Part shown: positions 1 through 5,838 of the stretch, in pieces
Numbering within the stretch: position 1 is the first letter of the stretch
How the letters are laid out: the number at the start of each line of letters is the position of its first letter
NCBI GenBank assembly: GCA_013619035.1
Contig: JABXKX010000353.1
Span: 1 to 7,538, forward strand
Length of the DNA: 7,538 nt
DNA from: Peptostreptococcaceae bacterium
Lineage (GTDB): Bacteria; Bacillota_A; Clostridia; Peptostreptococcales; Acidaminobacteraceae
Reading direction: 5' to 3'
The notes under the pieces: model-generated
What the model saw: the letters and a program-made list of their open reading frames with translations, nothing else
Databases searched by the model: none
What the model was told of the DNA's origin: nothing
Translations under genes and position numbers: made by a program

Positions 1-49
1 AGAATATAACCGCCATAAATTTTAATACACTATTTCTATTACTTATGGC

Positions 50-88
50 ATGAACTTATTAACACGCCTCTTTAGGTGAAATGAACTT
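50..88 (+). repeat. Direct repeat ATGAACTT upstream of the acetyltransferase promoter
   Basis: The octamer ATGAACTT occurs at 50-57 and again at 81-88, in the same orientation and 31 bp apart, about three helical turns. The second copy ends nine bases before the proposed -35 box at 98. This placement would suit an activator binding one face of the DNA, but the motif is short and AT-rich, so chance is possible. No regulator for it is visible. Confidence 0.2.
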
Positions 89-97
89 TTGTAAGTG

Positions 98-126
98 TTG
101 ACTGTCAAACTGCACTGTGCTACGAT
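98..126 (+). promoter_or_regulatory. Sigma-A type promoter of the acetyltransferase gene
   Basis: A -35 box TTGACT (98-103) and a -10 box TACGAT (121-126) are separated by exactly 17 bases. Transcription would start near 133, giving a leader of roughly 58 nt before the TTG start at 191. The -35 box lies inside a short palindrome, TTGAC-T-GTCAA (98-108), which could be a repressor site. Confidence 0.5.
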
Positions 127-174
127 TCTTTCATATCGATAGAAATGTTAACCGTTATTAAACAAACCATTATG

Positions 175-181
175 AAAGAGG
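175..181 (+). promoter_or_regulatory. Ribosome binding site fixing the TTG start
   Basis: AAAGAGG lies nine bases before the TTG at 191. The ATG at 172 is out of frame with the gene, and the first internal ATG (codon 15) lacks comparable upstream spacing. The TTG is therefore the best start. Confidence 0.6.
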
Positions 182-190
182 TTATTTATT

Positions 191-1018
191 TTGTATACTA
201 TAAAACCGGCAAATTATGACGCCATTGGATCAATGAAACTGAATTACTATAAAAACCTTACCGCACCAATGGATGACATGTGGGAGGAAGGATATATTCC
301 GTCTTGTGAGTTTTACATCATTAAATCAGATATCAACTGCGGATATTTCGCACTTGATAACGAAGGGGTTTTATTAGTATTTCATGTAGAAGATATAAAA
401 ATCGCAGACGAACTTTTTGATTACATTATTCATTATAAAAATATTCAAAAAGCTTATGTTTCAACATATGATCCTATATTCTACTCACAATGTCTAAGGC
501 TGAAAAAGAATATATCTTTAAACACCTTATTATACACTCAGGATAAGGATATCAGTATTACAGCTCCCTTTGACAATATTGTAGTAAGACATGCTGAGGA
601 AACAGACTTAGAAAATACCGCTCGATTTTTCAAAGAAAAAATAGACTTAACTGGCGATTGGATTGAACCTTATTTAACACGACTTATCGGCAATGATAAT
701 TTCATATTATTCAAATATAACGATGAAATCATCGGAACTGGCGGCATAAGACCTAGTATCAGTAGTAAGGGGTATGCAAATATTGGTATGACAGTATCAA
801 AAGACTTTCGTCGAAGAGGTCTAGCCAGTTATATAATTTGTACTCTTAAAGAAATCTGTATTAAAAATAATTATCAGACTATATGCTCGACAACGAATGA
901 CAACATTGGATCACAAAAAACTCTGATAAAATGCGGGTATAAATGTTACCACCAGATTTTTACGGTATTATTTGATTCAAAAACAAATAACAATTCTCAG
1001 TCATGTGCATCAACATAG
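191..1018 (+). CDS. GNAT-family N-acetyltransferase with a degenerate N-terminal GNAT-like half
   Basis: This 275-residue cytoplasmic protein is probably an acetyl-CoA-dependent N-acyltransferase of unknown substrate. The C-terminal half (about 130-262) has the GNAT core: a beta strand and turn around 171-185 (FILFKYNDEIIGTGG), the acetyl-CoA pyrophosphate loop after the central strand (IGMTVSKDFRRRGLA, 198-212, fitting R/Q-x-x-G-x-G/A), and the late motif TTNDNIGSQKTLIKCGY (234-250). The first 120 residues lack that loop, but a strand pair near 41-66 and the segment STYDPIFYSQCLRL (91-104) resemble the end of a GNAT fold. This suggests a tandem GNAT whose N-terminal copy lost catalysis. At 275 residues it is longer than the usual 150-180 of single-domain members. 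It starts at TTG and is monocistronic, converging on the phosphotransferase gene. The family call is firm; the substrate is unknown. Confidence 0.85.
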   Translation: MYTIKPANYDAIGSMKLNYYKNLTAPMDDMWEEGYIPSCEFYIIKSDINCGYFALDNEGVLLVFHVEDIKIADELFDYIIHYKNIQKAYVSTYDPIFYSQCLRLKKNISLNTLLYTQDKDISITAPFDNIVVRHAEETDLENTARFFKEKIDLTGDWIEPYLTRLIGNDNFILFKYNDEIIGTGGIRPSISSKGYANIGMTVSKDFRRRGLASYIICTLKEICIKNNYQTICSTTNDNIGSQKTLIKCGYKCYHQIFTVLFDSKTNNNSQSCAST

Positions 1019-1024
1019 GAAGTT

Positions 1025-1050
1025 TAAAATAATGACTCTTCGTTATTTTA
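1025..1050 (+). terminator. Stem-loop just after the acetyltransferase stop
   Basis: The arms at 1025-1035 and 1040-1050 pair over 11 positions, including one T-G wobble (1033/1042), around a CTCT loop. It begins seven bases after the stop codon. It is AT-rich and is not followed by a T-tract, so it may protect the mRNA 3' end or add to the stronger palindrome downstream rather than terminate alone. Confidence 0.35.
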
Positions 1051-1058
1051 CAATTAAA

Positions 1059-1082
1059 AAGAGCAGAAATATTTCTGCTCTT
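1059..1082. terminator. Bidirectional intrinsic terminator between converging genes
   Basis: A perfect 24-bp palindrome is made of AAGAGCAGAAAT followed by its exact reverse complement. Read on the minus strand, the GC-containing part is followed by TTTTTAATTG, a good U-tract for the phosphotransferase transcript. On the plus strand it is followed by TTAATTTATC, which is weaker. It lies 40 bases after the acetyltransferase stop and 57 bases after the phosphotransferase stop. Confidence 0.8.
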
Positions 1083-1139
1083 AATTTATCTATGAGTGAC
1101 CGCTCTGTATATTACAGATGTGACTTTTATTTATAAATA

Positions 1140-3548
1140 CTATGCTTCTGGTTCTATCCTATGAACAATTCCTTTCCCGCCATAGAGTATCACCTTATCG
1201 CCGTCTTTTAGGATCTCTGTCGCACCAGCAACACCCCCAACAGCCGGGAGTCCGTATTCTCTGGCAACAATCGCCCCATGCGATATAGGACCTCCACTTT
1301 CCATAATTAGCCCTTTTATTTTCAGGAATAACGGTGTCCAAGATGGATCCGTATTGTGCGTTACTATGATGTCTTCATCATTTAGTGTCACCCCAACGGG
1401 TGAGTTGAGTATACGTACCACACCTGTGACTTGACCGCTTGATAATGGCATCCCCACTAGATCATTTAAACCAATCTTTTCTGGTTCTGGTTGCTCGTAG
1501 GTTTCTCCATTGCTTAAGATAAATCTTGGAATCTTATCATAGCTATTTTGTTGTTCATACACTTCTTTTCTATTTGTTACTTTATCTCTTAAATCTGTAG
1601 TATCATCTGAGGCCATCTCACTTACATAGACATATGAAATATCCTCTCTACGTTGAAGTCGTCCTTCTAGAACCAATTCATCACCAATCTGAAGAAACAT
1701 TTGTCTTAACAAGTCAAGAGCTCTGACAGCTACGAATTTCGGTAACTCTCTCACACCTGCCAACATTCTATAATTACGAAGATCACTTACAATCTGATGG
1801 GCTTTTTTTGAAGAGAAGTCTTCTGAAACTCTTTTCTCTATCTGCGTTAAACAAACTTCAGCTTCCTCTTGTTGTTTCTCAAAACGCTCTACCATTTGAT
1901 CACACTTGCCCTCTTCCATATAACTAAGGATGAGATCAATAATATAATTCGGATCTTCATGCCAACGGCTCCAACCCATATCTATATCGAGTTCTGATCT
2001 ATGACCATAGACCTTAAGAAAATCCAACAAAGCTTCGTCCTTAGCAGTAGGATTCTTTTCTTCTTTGTTATAATCACAGGCTAATTTGGCCATTGCAATT
2101 CCCATCATGGTTGTAGGATTGTTTGGTAAAGCTAACTTCACTGGATTCATTGAAAGTTTATCACCATAGTGTTTGTCCAACCATTTCTCATGAACAACTA
2201 TTTTCTTAAGTCCATAAGCGGCATACATCACAATCTTAAATGCCAAAGTCAACATCTCTTCTGTTACCAATTCAAATAACGCCAACCGTTCTTTCCGTGT
2301 TGTTGTTTTTTCGATTCTACCTTCTAATTCTTTGATATATACATTTCCCATATCAGTCGATTCTTCAAGACCTTTTACAGGGTTTTTAGCACTAATCTTA
2401 CCGTATTTGTTCAGAGAAAGACCCCAACGGACAATGCCTATAGACAATTTAAACTTACCACCTTGAGCCCTAAATGTCTTGCCGTACTGTCCATATATAC
2501 TTTTCAGTAATCGTCCACCTGCTGGATCTTTACTATCAAGACTACTTGGTAGCTTTCGACCAATTAACTTTCTCCCAATAACTTCTGTTAAATCATAATA
2601 GAGTCGCCCGTTGATCATCTTAATGAACACAGGGTACTGAATCTTTTTCTTGCCACCGTAATAAATACTCGTATAACCCGAGAAGGTCGAACGCCAAAAT
2701 TCATAACCTAGTGGTGTAAATGGCGCACTCATACCTTGTATTACCGTATTGAAACACATATATAGTCCTAGCTTATCCGTGTTCAATAATACTTCATCTA
2801 TAGGATATAAAGTGGTTATATCTCTTGATTGAAGAATAAAAAGAACGTCTTTTGAATACGTCCATTCAATATCTTGTGGCGTACCAAATAATATCTCTAA
2901 TTGTCTGCCAATTGTTCTTAGTTCCTCTAACTGTTCTTTTGAAAGACAGTCTGGGTCCTGTGAATCATCTTTAAAGGATAAAGTTGCTCGTCCATCCACG
3001 ACTGCATCGCCATAACCTTTTGCACCAGTGATTACAATATCATTTCTATTACCAGTAATCGGATTTACCGTAAACATGACACCGGATATTTCAGAGGGCA
3101 CCATCGCCTGAATGATGATTGCTATGCCTTTATTTACTTGGAGACCTTGTTGTTTTATATACGCCACAACGTGTTCACTGATACTAGACTGCAGACACTT
3201 TTTAATTGCCTCTAACATCTGATCAAAACTTTTAACATGTAATACCGTTTCATATAAACCCGCAAAACTTGTATCTCCAAGATCCTCCATCAAAGCAGAT
3301 GAACGTACCGCCAAGTCTTGATTATCAAATGTATCATATATCCCACGAAGGGTCTCAATTTCAGATTGAGTGAAATTAAGCTCACCTTCTGAAGAACGTT
3401 TCATCACTTCTACAGACCAGTCTGCACCAACAACGATACCCTTTGGTACATTAATGTTCTCATGAATCATAAGACCTAGATTCACTGATTTGGTTCCATA
3501 ATTCGTTTTGTCATCCAATATAAGGTCATTGAGTAATTTATATTCCAT
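1140..3548 (-). CDS. PEP-synthase-like phosphotransferase (rifampin phosphotransferase/YvkC type)
   Basis: This 802-residue cytoplasmic enzyme has the dikinase architecture. Residues 1-290 form the ATP-grasp/PPDK N-terminal domain: GTKSVNLG (18-25, Lys20), AVRSSALMED (80-89, Arg82), ISGVMFTVNP (154-163), QDIEW (225-229) and the terminal LQSR (239-242). Residues about 300-690 are a largely helical middle with YGHRSELDID (514-523) and RWHEDP (528-533). Residues about 700-802 are the swivel domain with GGPISHGAIVARE (752-764), where His757 should carry the phosphate. The C-terminal PEP/pyruvate barrel of PpsA and PPDK is absent. The layout and length match rifampin phosphotransferases (about 820-870 residues), which use ATP to phosphorylate a drug hydroxyl and release AMP and Pi. 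Two ATP-site positions look unusual: QSRDIT replaces the common Q-x-RPIT, and GYGD (178-181) replaces GLGE. The frame stays open 43 codons upstream, into the neighbour's start, but the ATG at 3548 has a strong ribosome site and matches family N-termini. The substrate is not shown; a rifamycin or another small molecule is possible. Confidence 0.85.
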   Translation of the reverse strand: MEYKLLNDLILDDKTNYGTKSVNLGLMIHENINVPKGIVVGADWSVEVMKRSSEGELNFTQSEIETLRGIYDTFDNQDLAVRSSALMEDLGDTSFAGLYETVLHVKSFDQMLEAIKKCLQSSISEHVVAYIKQQGLQVNKGIAIIIQAMVPSEISGVMFTVNPITGNRNDIVITGAKGYGDAVVDGRATLSFKDDSQDPDCLSKEQLEELRTIGRQLEILFGTPQDIEWTYSKDVLFILQSRDITTLYPIDEVLLNTDKLGLYMCFNTVIQGMSAPFTPLGYEFWRSTFSGYTSIYYGGKKKIQYPVFIKMINGRLYYDLTEVIGRKLIGRKLPSSLDSKDPAGGRLLKSIYGQYGKTFRAQGGKFKLSIGIVRWGLSLNKYGKISAKNPVKGLEESTDMGNVYIKELEGRIEKTTTRKERLALFELVTEEMLTLAFKIVMYAAYGLKKIVVHEKWLDKHYGDKLSMNPVKLALPNNPTTMMGIAMAKLACDYNKEEKNPTAKDEALLDFLKVYGHRSELDIDMGWSRWHEDPNYIIDLILSYMEEGKCDQMVERFEKQQEEAEVCLTQIEKRVSEDFSSKKAHQIVSDLRNYRMLAGVRELPKFVAVRALDLLRQMFLQIGDELVLEGRLQRREDISYVYVSEMASDDTTDLRDKVTNRKEVYEQQNSYDKIPRFILSNGETYEQPEPEKIGLNDLVGMPLSSGQVTGVVRILNSPVGVTLNDEDIIVTHNTDPSWTPLFLKIKGLIMESGGPISHGAIVAREYGLPAVGGVAGATEILKDGDKVILYGGKGIVHRIEPEA

Positions 3549-3553
3549 AAGGC

Positions 3554-3560
3554 ACCTCCT
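3554..3560 (-). promoter_or_regulatory. Ribosome binding site fixing the phosphotransferase start
   Basis: On the minus strand AGGAGGT lies five bases before the ATG at 3548-3546. The upstream in-frame ATG at 3677 has no role: it would put the start inside the divergent repressor gene and upstream of the proposed promoter. Confidence 0.85.
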
Positions 3561-3582
3561 ATACGAGACACTTGTCTCATAT
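3561..3582. promoter_or_regulatory. Palindromic operator, probable TetR-family binding site
   Basis: The core GAGACA-CT-TGTCTC (3565-3578) has perfect 6-bp arms. It extends after one mismatch to ATA (3561-3563) pairing with TAT (3580-3582), giving a 22-bp imperfect palindrome of typical TetR-family operator size. It covers the proposed -35 box of the repressor gene (3572-3577) and lies just past the expected start of the phosphotransferase transcript. One bound dimer could thus repress both genes. A further half-site GAGACA lies at 3636-3641, next to the repressor's ribosome site. Confidence 0.7.
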
Positions 3583-3600
3583 CTACTTTTATGATATATT
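3572..3600 (+). promoter_or_regulatory. Promoter of the TetR-family repressor gene
   Basis: TTGTCT (3572-3577) and TATATT (3595-3600) are spaced by 17 bases. Transcription would begin near 3607, with a leader of about 47 nt. The -35 box is part of the operator palindrome, which implies autorepression. The surrounding TA-rich run offers alternative -10 boxes. Confidence 0.4.
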
Positions 3601-3619
3601 ATATTATACCTATCGTCAA
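3591..3619 (-). promoter_or_regulatory. Promoter of the phosphotransferase gene
   Basis: On the minus strand TTGACG (3619-3614) and TATCAT (3596-3591) are separated by 17 bases. Transcription would start near 3584, immediately before the operator palindrome, so a bound repressor would block initiation or early elongation. The two facing promoters overlap in the same 50 bp. Confidence 0.55.
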
Positions 3620-3653
3620 CAGAATTAAACGATAAGAGACAGGAGGACCTACT

Positions 3654-4229
3654 ATGTATCATATCAAAGAGGACCAACGTGCAAGATTATCAGCCATGCT
3701 CATTTATGAAGGTCTTGCCAAGTTAATGAAAACTAAGGTTTATGAAGATATAAAAATTACAGAAATAGTAAGTGCTGCTGGTGTCGGTAGAGCTACATTC
3801 TACCGTAATTTTGATAACAAAATGGATGTCTTAAGATACCGTAGCGACGAAATCTTCAAAGGATTGTTGGAACATCTTATCGAATACCATAAAAAGACTC
3901 CGGTAAATCGCAGTTCTGAATTCCTAATACCCTTTCTTGAATATTTTGATATACATACAGATATTGTTGACTTACTCATCAAAGCCAATCATGTGGATAT
4001 TTTAGTTGACTCTATGAACCTACTCTTCAAAGACATGTTTGAAGCCTATAAAACAAGCACAGCCCATGCCGATGATACATGGTCCTATTTCATTGCAATA
4101 AGAAGCGGCATCACTATCAACATCCTTGTACAGTGGGTCAAAGACGGTAAAGTGATAGCACCAAAGAGACTTGGTGAACTCCTTGGTAATCAGATTGCCA
4201 ATTCCTTCACAGTGGATCAATTTCTATAA
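3654..4229 (+). CDS. TetR/AcrR-family transcriptional regulator
   Basis: This 191-residue, probably dimeric DNA-binding repressor has the TetR N-terminal helices. An opening helix (8-27) is followed by a helix-turn-helix (about 33-54) with ITEIVSAAGVGRATFYRNF (35-53), the family's most recognisable block. The C-terminal 130 residues form the variable ligand-binding and dimer region and do not name a ligand. AGGAGGA (3641-3647) lies six bases before the ATG. It is divergent from the phosphotransferase gene across a gap holding a shared palindromic operator, so it most likely represses that gene and itself until an inducer binds. From memory, Bacillus subtilis has a similar TetR/phosphotransferase neighbour pair, YvkB-YvkC; this was not checked here. 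The family call is firm; target and inducer are inferred. Confidence 0.9.
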   Translation: MYHIKEDQRARLSAMLIYEGLAKLMKTKVYEDIKITEIVSAAGVGRATFYRNFDNKMDVLRYRSDEIFKGLLEHLIEYHKKTPVNRSSEFLIPFLEYFDIHTDIVDLLIKANHVDILVDSMNLLFKDMFEAYKTSTAHADDTWSYFIAIRSGITINILVQWVKDGKVIAPKRLGELLGNQIANSFTVDQFL

Positions 4230-4310
4230 ATCTATGTATCCATACTACTGAAAGTCAGTGCCCATACAGTGTAACCTATCCATCACGAAATACTTTCAGA
4301 TAAAGTAAAT

Positions 4311-4340
4311 AGTTCCAAGTAGACAAATCTACTCAGAACT
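4311..4340. terminator. Stem-loop, possible terminator of the repressor gene
   Basis: The outer arms AGTTC (4311-4315) and GAACT (4336-4340) and the inner arms AGTAGA (4318-4323) and TCTACT (4328-4333) pair around a CAAA loop, with a 2x2 internal bulge. It begins 82 bases after the repressor stop. The downstream T content (TTAAATACGATTTTATTT) is only moderate, so termination is plausible but not certain. Confidence 0.4.
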
Positions 4341-4370
4341 TTAAATACGATTTTATTTGAATGATAGTTT

Positions 4371-4415
4371 AAGCTTCGCTACACACTCCACATGTGTGGT
4401 AACTAGGTCGCAGTC
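4371..4415. repeat. GC-richer palindromic element, candidate dispersed repeat
   Basis: Within an AT-rich spacer, this block is clearly richer in G and C. It contains the perfect hairpin CCACA-TG-TGTGG (4388-4399), flanked by CTTCGCTACACACT on the left and TAACTAGGTCGCAGTC on the right. It has no second copy in this window. Its composition and placement resemble intergenic repeat units found in many copies in some genomes, but only a genome search could show that. Confidence 0.25.
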
Positions 4416-4462
4416 ATATATTTATTAATATAATTATGCACTATTCTTATTACACAAGACAG

Positions 4463-4486
4463 AAGTTCATTATTTCTCATGAACTT
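4463..4486. repeat. Perfect inverted repeat in the spacer
   Basis: AAGTTCAT (4463-4470) and ATGAACTT (4479-4486) are exact reverse complements around an 8-base loop. The right arm is the same octamer that is repeated upstream of the acetyltransferase promoter. No T-tract follows, so it is not a convincing terminator. Confidence 0.3.
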
Positions 4487-4507
4487 TCATTAAAGACATA
4501 ATTCTCT

Positions 4508-4532
4508 TAATCTTTAGCCCTGCTAAAGATTA
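4508..4532. terminator. Ten-bp hairpin beside the possible decayed gene
   Basis: TAATCTTTAG (4508-4517) and CTAAAGATTA (4523-4532) pair perfectly around CCCTG. On the minus strand the hairpin begins directly after a TAA (4535-4533) that closes the last open frame of the possible pseudogene, the normal place for a terminator. It lacks a clear U-tract in either direction, so the role is uncertain. Confidence 0.35.
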
Positions 4533-4798
4533 TTATATGTATTCTACATCAATTAATAACTCATCCTCTAAGCAAAGATCTTCTCTTTTGATAAAGCCCA
4601 AGTTTGTGACATAATACCAAATAATTTGAACACAGCTAAATAAAGTATTTCACAAGTATCGCGTCTGTTCTATCTGTAATCTAGGTCTCTATACTTATTT
4701 CCAAATCTGTAGAGTTCTATGACTTTTCTTAATTCCTTTCCTAATTCACTCGATACAGCATTGCACCTGTTAAGCATATCATTATAGATCCGAAAGTT
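4533..4798 (-). pseudogene. Possible remnant of a disrupted protein-coding gene, family unknown
   Basis: On the minus strand one frame runs open for 42 codons (4798-4673). It gives a polar, helix-like segment that includes SELGKELRKVIELYRFGN, meets a TAG at 4672-4670, then continues 33 codons (4669-4571) to another TAG. A second frame takes over with NLGFIKREDLCLEDELLIDV and ends in TAA at 4535-4533, just before a hairpin. Upstream, a third frame (about 4872-4744) is also open for some 43 codons and includes YFTHNDMDETFGSIM. Consecutive protein-like pieces in shifting frames, broken by stops, look like an old gene with frameshifts and nonsense changes. I do not recognise the family. Runs this long can occur by chance in AT-rich DNA, so the call is tentative. 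A sequencing error is less likely because several lesions would be needed. Confidence 0.25.
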
Positions 4799-4868
4799 TC
4801 ATCCATATCATTGTGGGTAAAATACAAATGTGATATTAAAACTTTTGAGCGATTTGTCGCATAGATAC

Positions 4869-4889
4869 TAATTCATTAGAAGTGAATTA
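4869..4889. promoter_or_regulatory. Inverted repeat upstream of the ABC operon, possible operator
   Basis: TAATTCA (4869-4875) and TGAATTA (4883-4889) are exact reverse complements with a 7-base gap, about 90 bases before the ATPase start. The size suits a dimeric regulator site; related exporters are often controlled by GntR-type repressors. No such regulator is encoded in this window. The arms are AT-rich, so chance is possible. Confidence 0.25.
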
Positions 4890-4934
4890 TAAATAACAAC
4901 AGTAATTAAGCAAAATAAATGAATTTGGGATTTG

Positions 4935-4950
4935 ATTCTTTCGCTAGAAT
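4935..4950 (+). promoter_or_regulatory. Candidate -10 region of the ABC operon within a short inverted repeat
   Basis: TAGAAT (4945-4950) could be the -10 box, giving a start near 4957 and a leader of about 24 nt. The matching -35 region is poor, which would fit an activated or weak promoter. ATTCT (4935-4939) and AGAAT (4946-4950) form an inverted repeat across this box and may be a control site. Confidence 0.25.
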
Positions 4951-4980
4951 AGACAGTCAACTTAGGAAAGAAGGGATATA

Positions 4981-5838
4981 ATGTATACCATCAAATTTGA
5001 CAATGTGACTAAGATTTTTAAAGGCTTCACCCTAGATAATGTGTCCTTCAATTTAACAAGTGGCAATATTATGGGGTTAATCGGTTCTAATGGTGCCGGA
5101 AAAACAACTATTATCAAACTTCTTATGGGGCTTTATGTAAAAGACCAAGGAAACATCAGTGTATTAGGAGCCGATCCATTCAAAACACCATCTATCAAAG
5201 ATGACATCGGTTTTATATATGACAATCCCCACTTTTACGATTTCAAACTAAAAAAAATCACGAAAATTATCAGTCCTTTTTATAGCAACTGGGATCATAG
5301 TGTCTACGAAAAATACATGAACGCATTCAAATTATCTGAAGCAATGCGTTTTAAAACTATGTCTCGAGGTATGAAATTAAAGTATAATTTAGCACTTGCA
5401 TTGTCACATCACGCCAAGCTTCTAATATTGGATGAACCAACATCTGGTCTAGATCCAGTATTCAGAAATGAATTCTTATCTATTTTGCGAAACATCATAG
5501 CCAAAGAAGAACTATCTATACTCTTCTCGTCACATATAACCGATGATGTTGAAAGAATAGCTGATTACATTACTTATGTACGTGGGGGTAAAATCATGTT
5601 TTCAGATACCCAAGCTGATGTATTCAACAGTTATCAGTTAATCAAAGGAAGAGGCCCATTGCCTGAAGCTTTAAGCAATCAACTAATCGGTATAGAAAAA
5701 AGTCAGGATAGCTTTACTGCACTCATTACACATCATCCTGATGCAAAAGAAATATGCGAAAGTGTCTCAGCTCCAACATTAGAAGATATCATGTTCTTTC
5801 ATGAAAGAGGTGAATACGATGATGTGTTTAATCTATAA
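4981..5838 (+). CDS. ABC exporter ATP-binding protein (YtrB/PmtA-like)
   Basis: This 285-residue ATPase should power the two permeases encoded next. It has Walker A GSNGAGKT (35-42), Walker B LLILDEP (147-153, catalytic Glu152), D-loop SGLD (155-158) and switch His185 in FSSHITDD. The signature LSGGQ is replaced by MSRGMK (127-132), and the Q-loop glutamine by Asp81 in IGFIYDNPHFY; both are, as I recall, common in the YtrB/Pmt branch of ABC-2 exporters, so loss of activity is not implied. The C-terminal 70 residues are the variable tail of this branch. AGAAGGG (4969-4975) precedes the ATG by five bases. The 3' end overlaps the next gene, so the products are probably translated together. With one ATPase and two different permeases, the likely complex is an ATPase homodimer on a permease heterodimer. 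The substrate is unknown; peptides or cell-envelope-active compounds are typical for relatives. Confidence 0.9.
   Translation: MYTIKFDNVTKIFKGFTLDNVSFNLTSGNIMGLIGSNGAGKTTIIKLLMGLYVKDQGNISVLGADPFKTPSIKDDIGFIYDNPHFYDFKLKKITKIISPFYSNWDHSVYEKYMNAFKLSEAMRFKTMSRGMKLKYNLALALSHHAKLLILDEPTSGLDPVFRNEFLSILRNIIAKEELSILFSSHITDDVERIADYITYVRGGKIMFSDTQADVFNSYQLIKGRGPLPEALSNQLIGIEKSQDSFTALITHHPDAKEICESVSAPTLEDIMFFHERGEYDDVFNL
5806..5810 (+). promoter_or_regulatory. Ribosome binding site deciding the first permease start
   Basis: AGAGG (5806-5810, within AAAGAGGTG) lies eight bases before the ATG at 5819. The in-frame ATG at 5801 would sit upstream of this site and has none of its own. Starting at 5819 also places the motifs of the two permeases at identical residue numbers. 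Confidence 0.7.

Larger units (their letters stand above)
4230..4980. other. Long gene-poor spacer
   Basis: These 751 bases have no intact open frame with a start and ribosome site on either strand. They contain a stem-loop that may end the repressor transcript, a GC-richer palindromic element, two further perfect inverted repeats, possible remnants of a minus-strand gene, and the control region of the ABC operon. Such a length is unusual beside the tight spacing elsewhere in the window and suggests decay or an insertion history. Confidence 0.6.

Noticed and set aside
3549..3677. Upstream extension of the phosphotransferase reading frame by 43 codons
   Set aside because: It runs through the promoter, the operator and the start of the divergent repressor gene, has no ribosome site, and does not resemble family N-termini. 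The ATG at 3548 has a strong ribosome site.
3800..4220. Two minus-strand open frames inside the TetR gene
   Set aside because: They lie opposite a clearly recognised coding sequence, lack ribosome sites and show no family features.
4248..4299. CTGAAAGT (4248-4255) and ACTTTCAG (4292-4299) as a terminator of the repressor gene
   Set aside because: The arms are exact, but the loop is 36 bases long and no T-tract follows. The hairpin at 4311-4340 is a better candidate.
191..4995. Identical first five residues (MYTIK) of the acetyltransferase and the ABC ATPase
   Set aside because: The match stops after five residues, the codons differ and the families are unrelated, so it is taken as chance.
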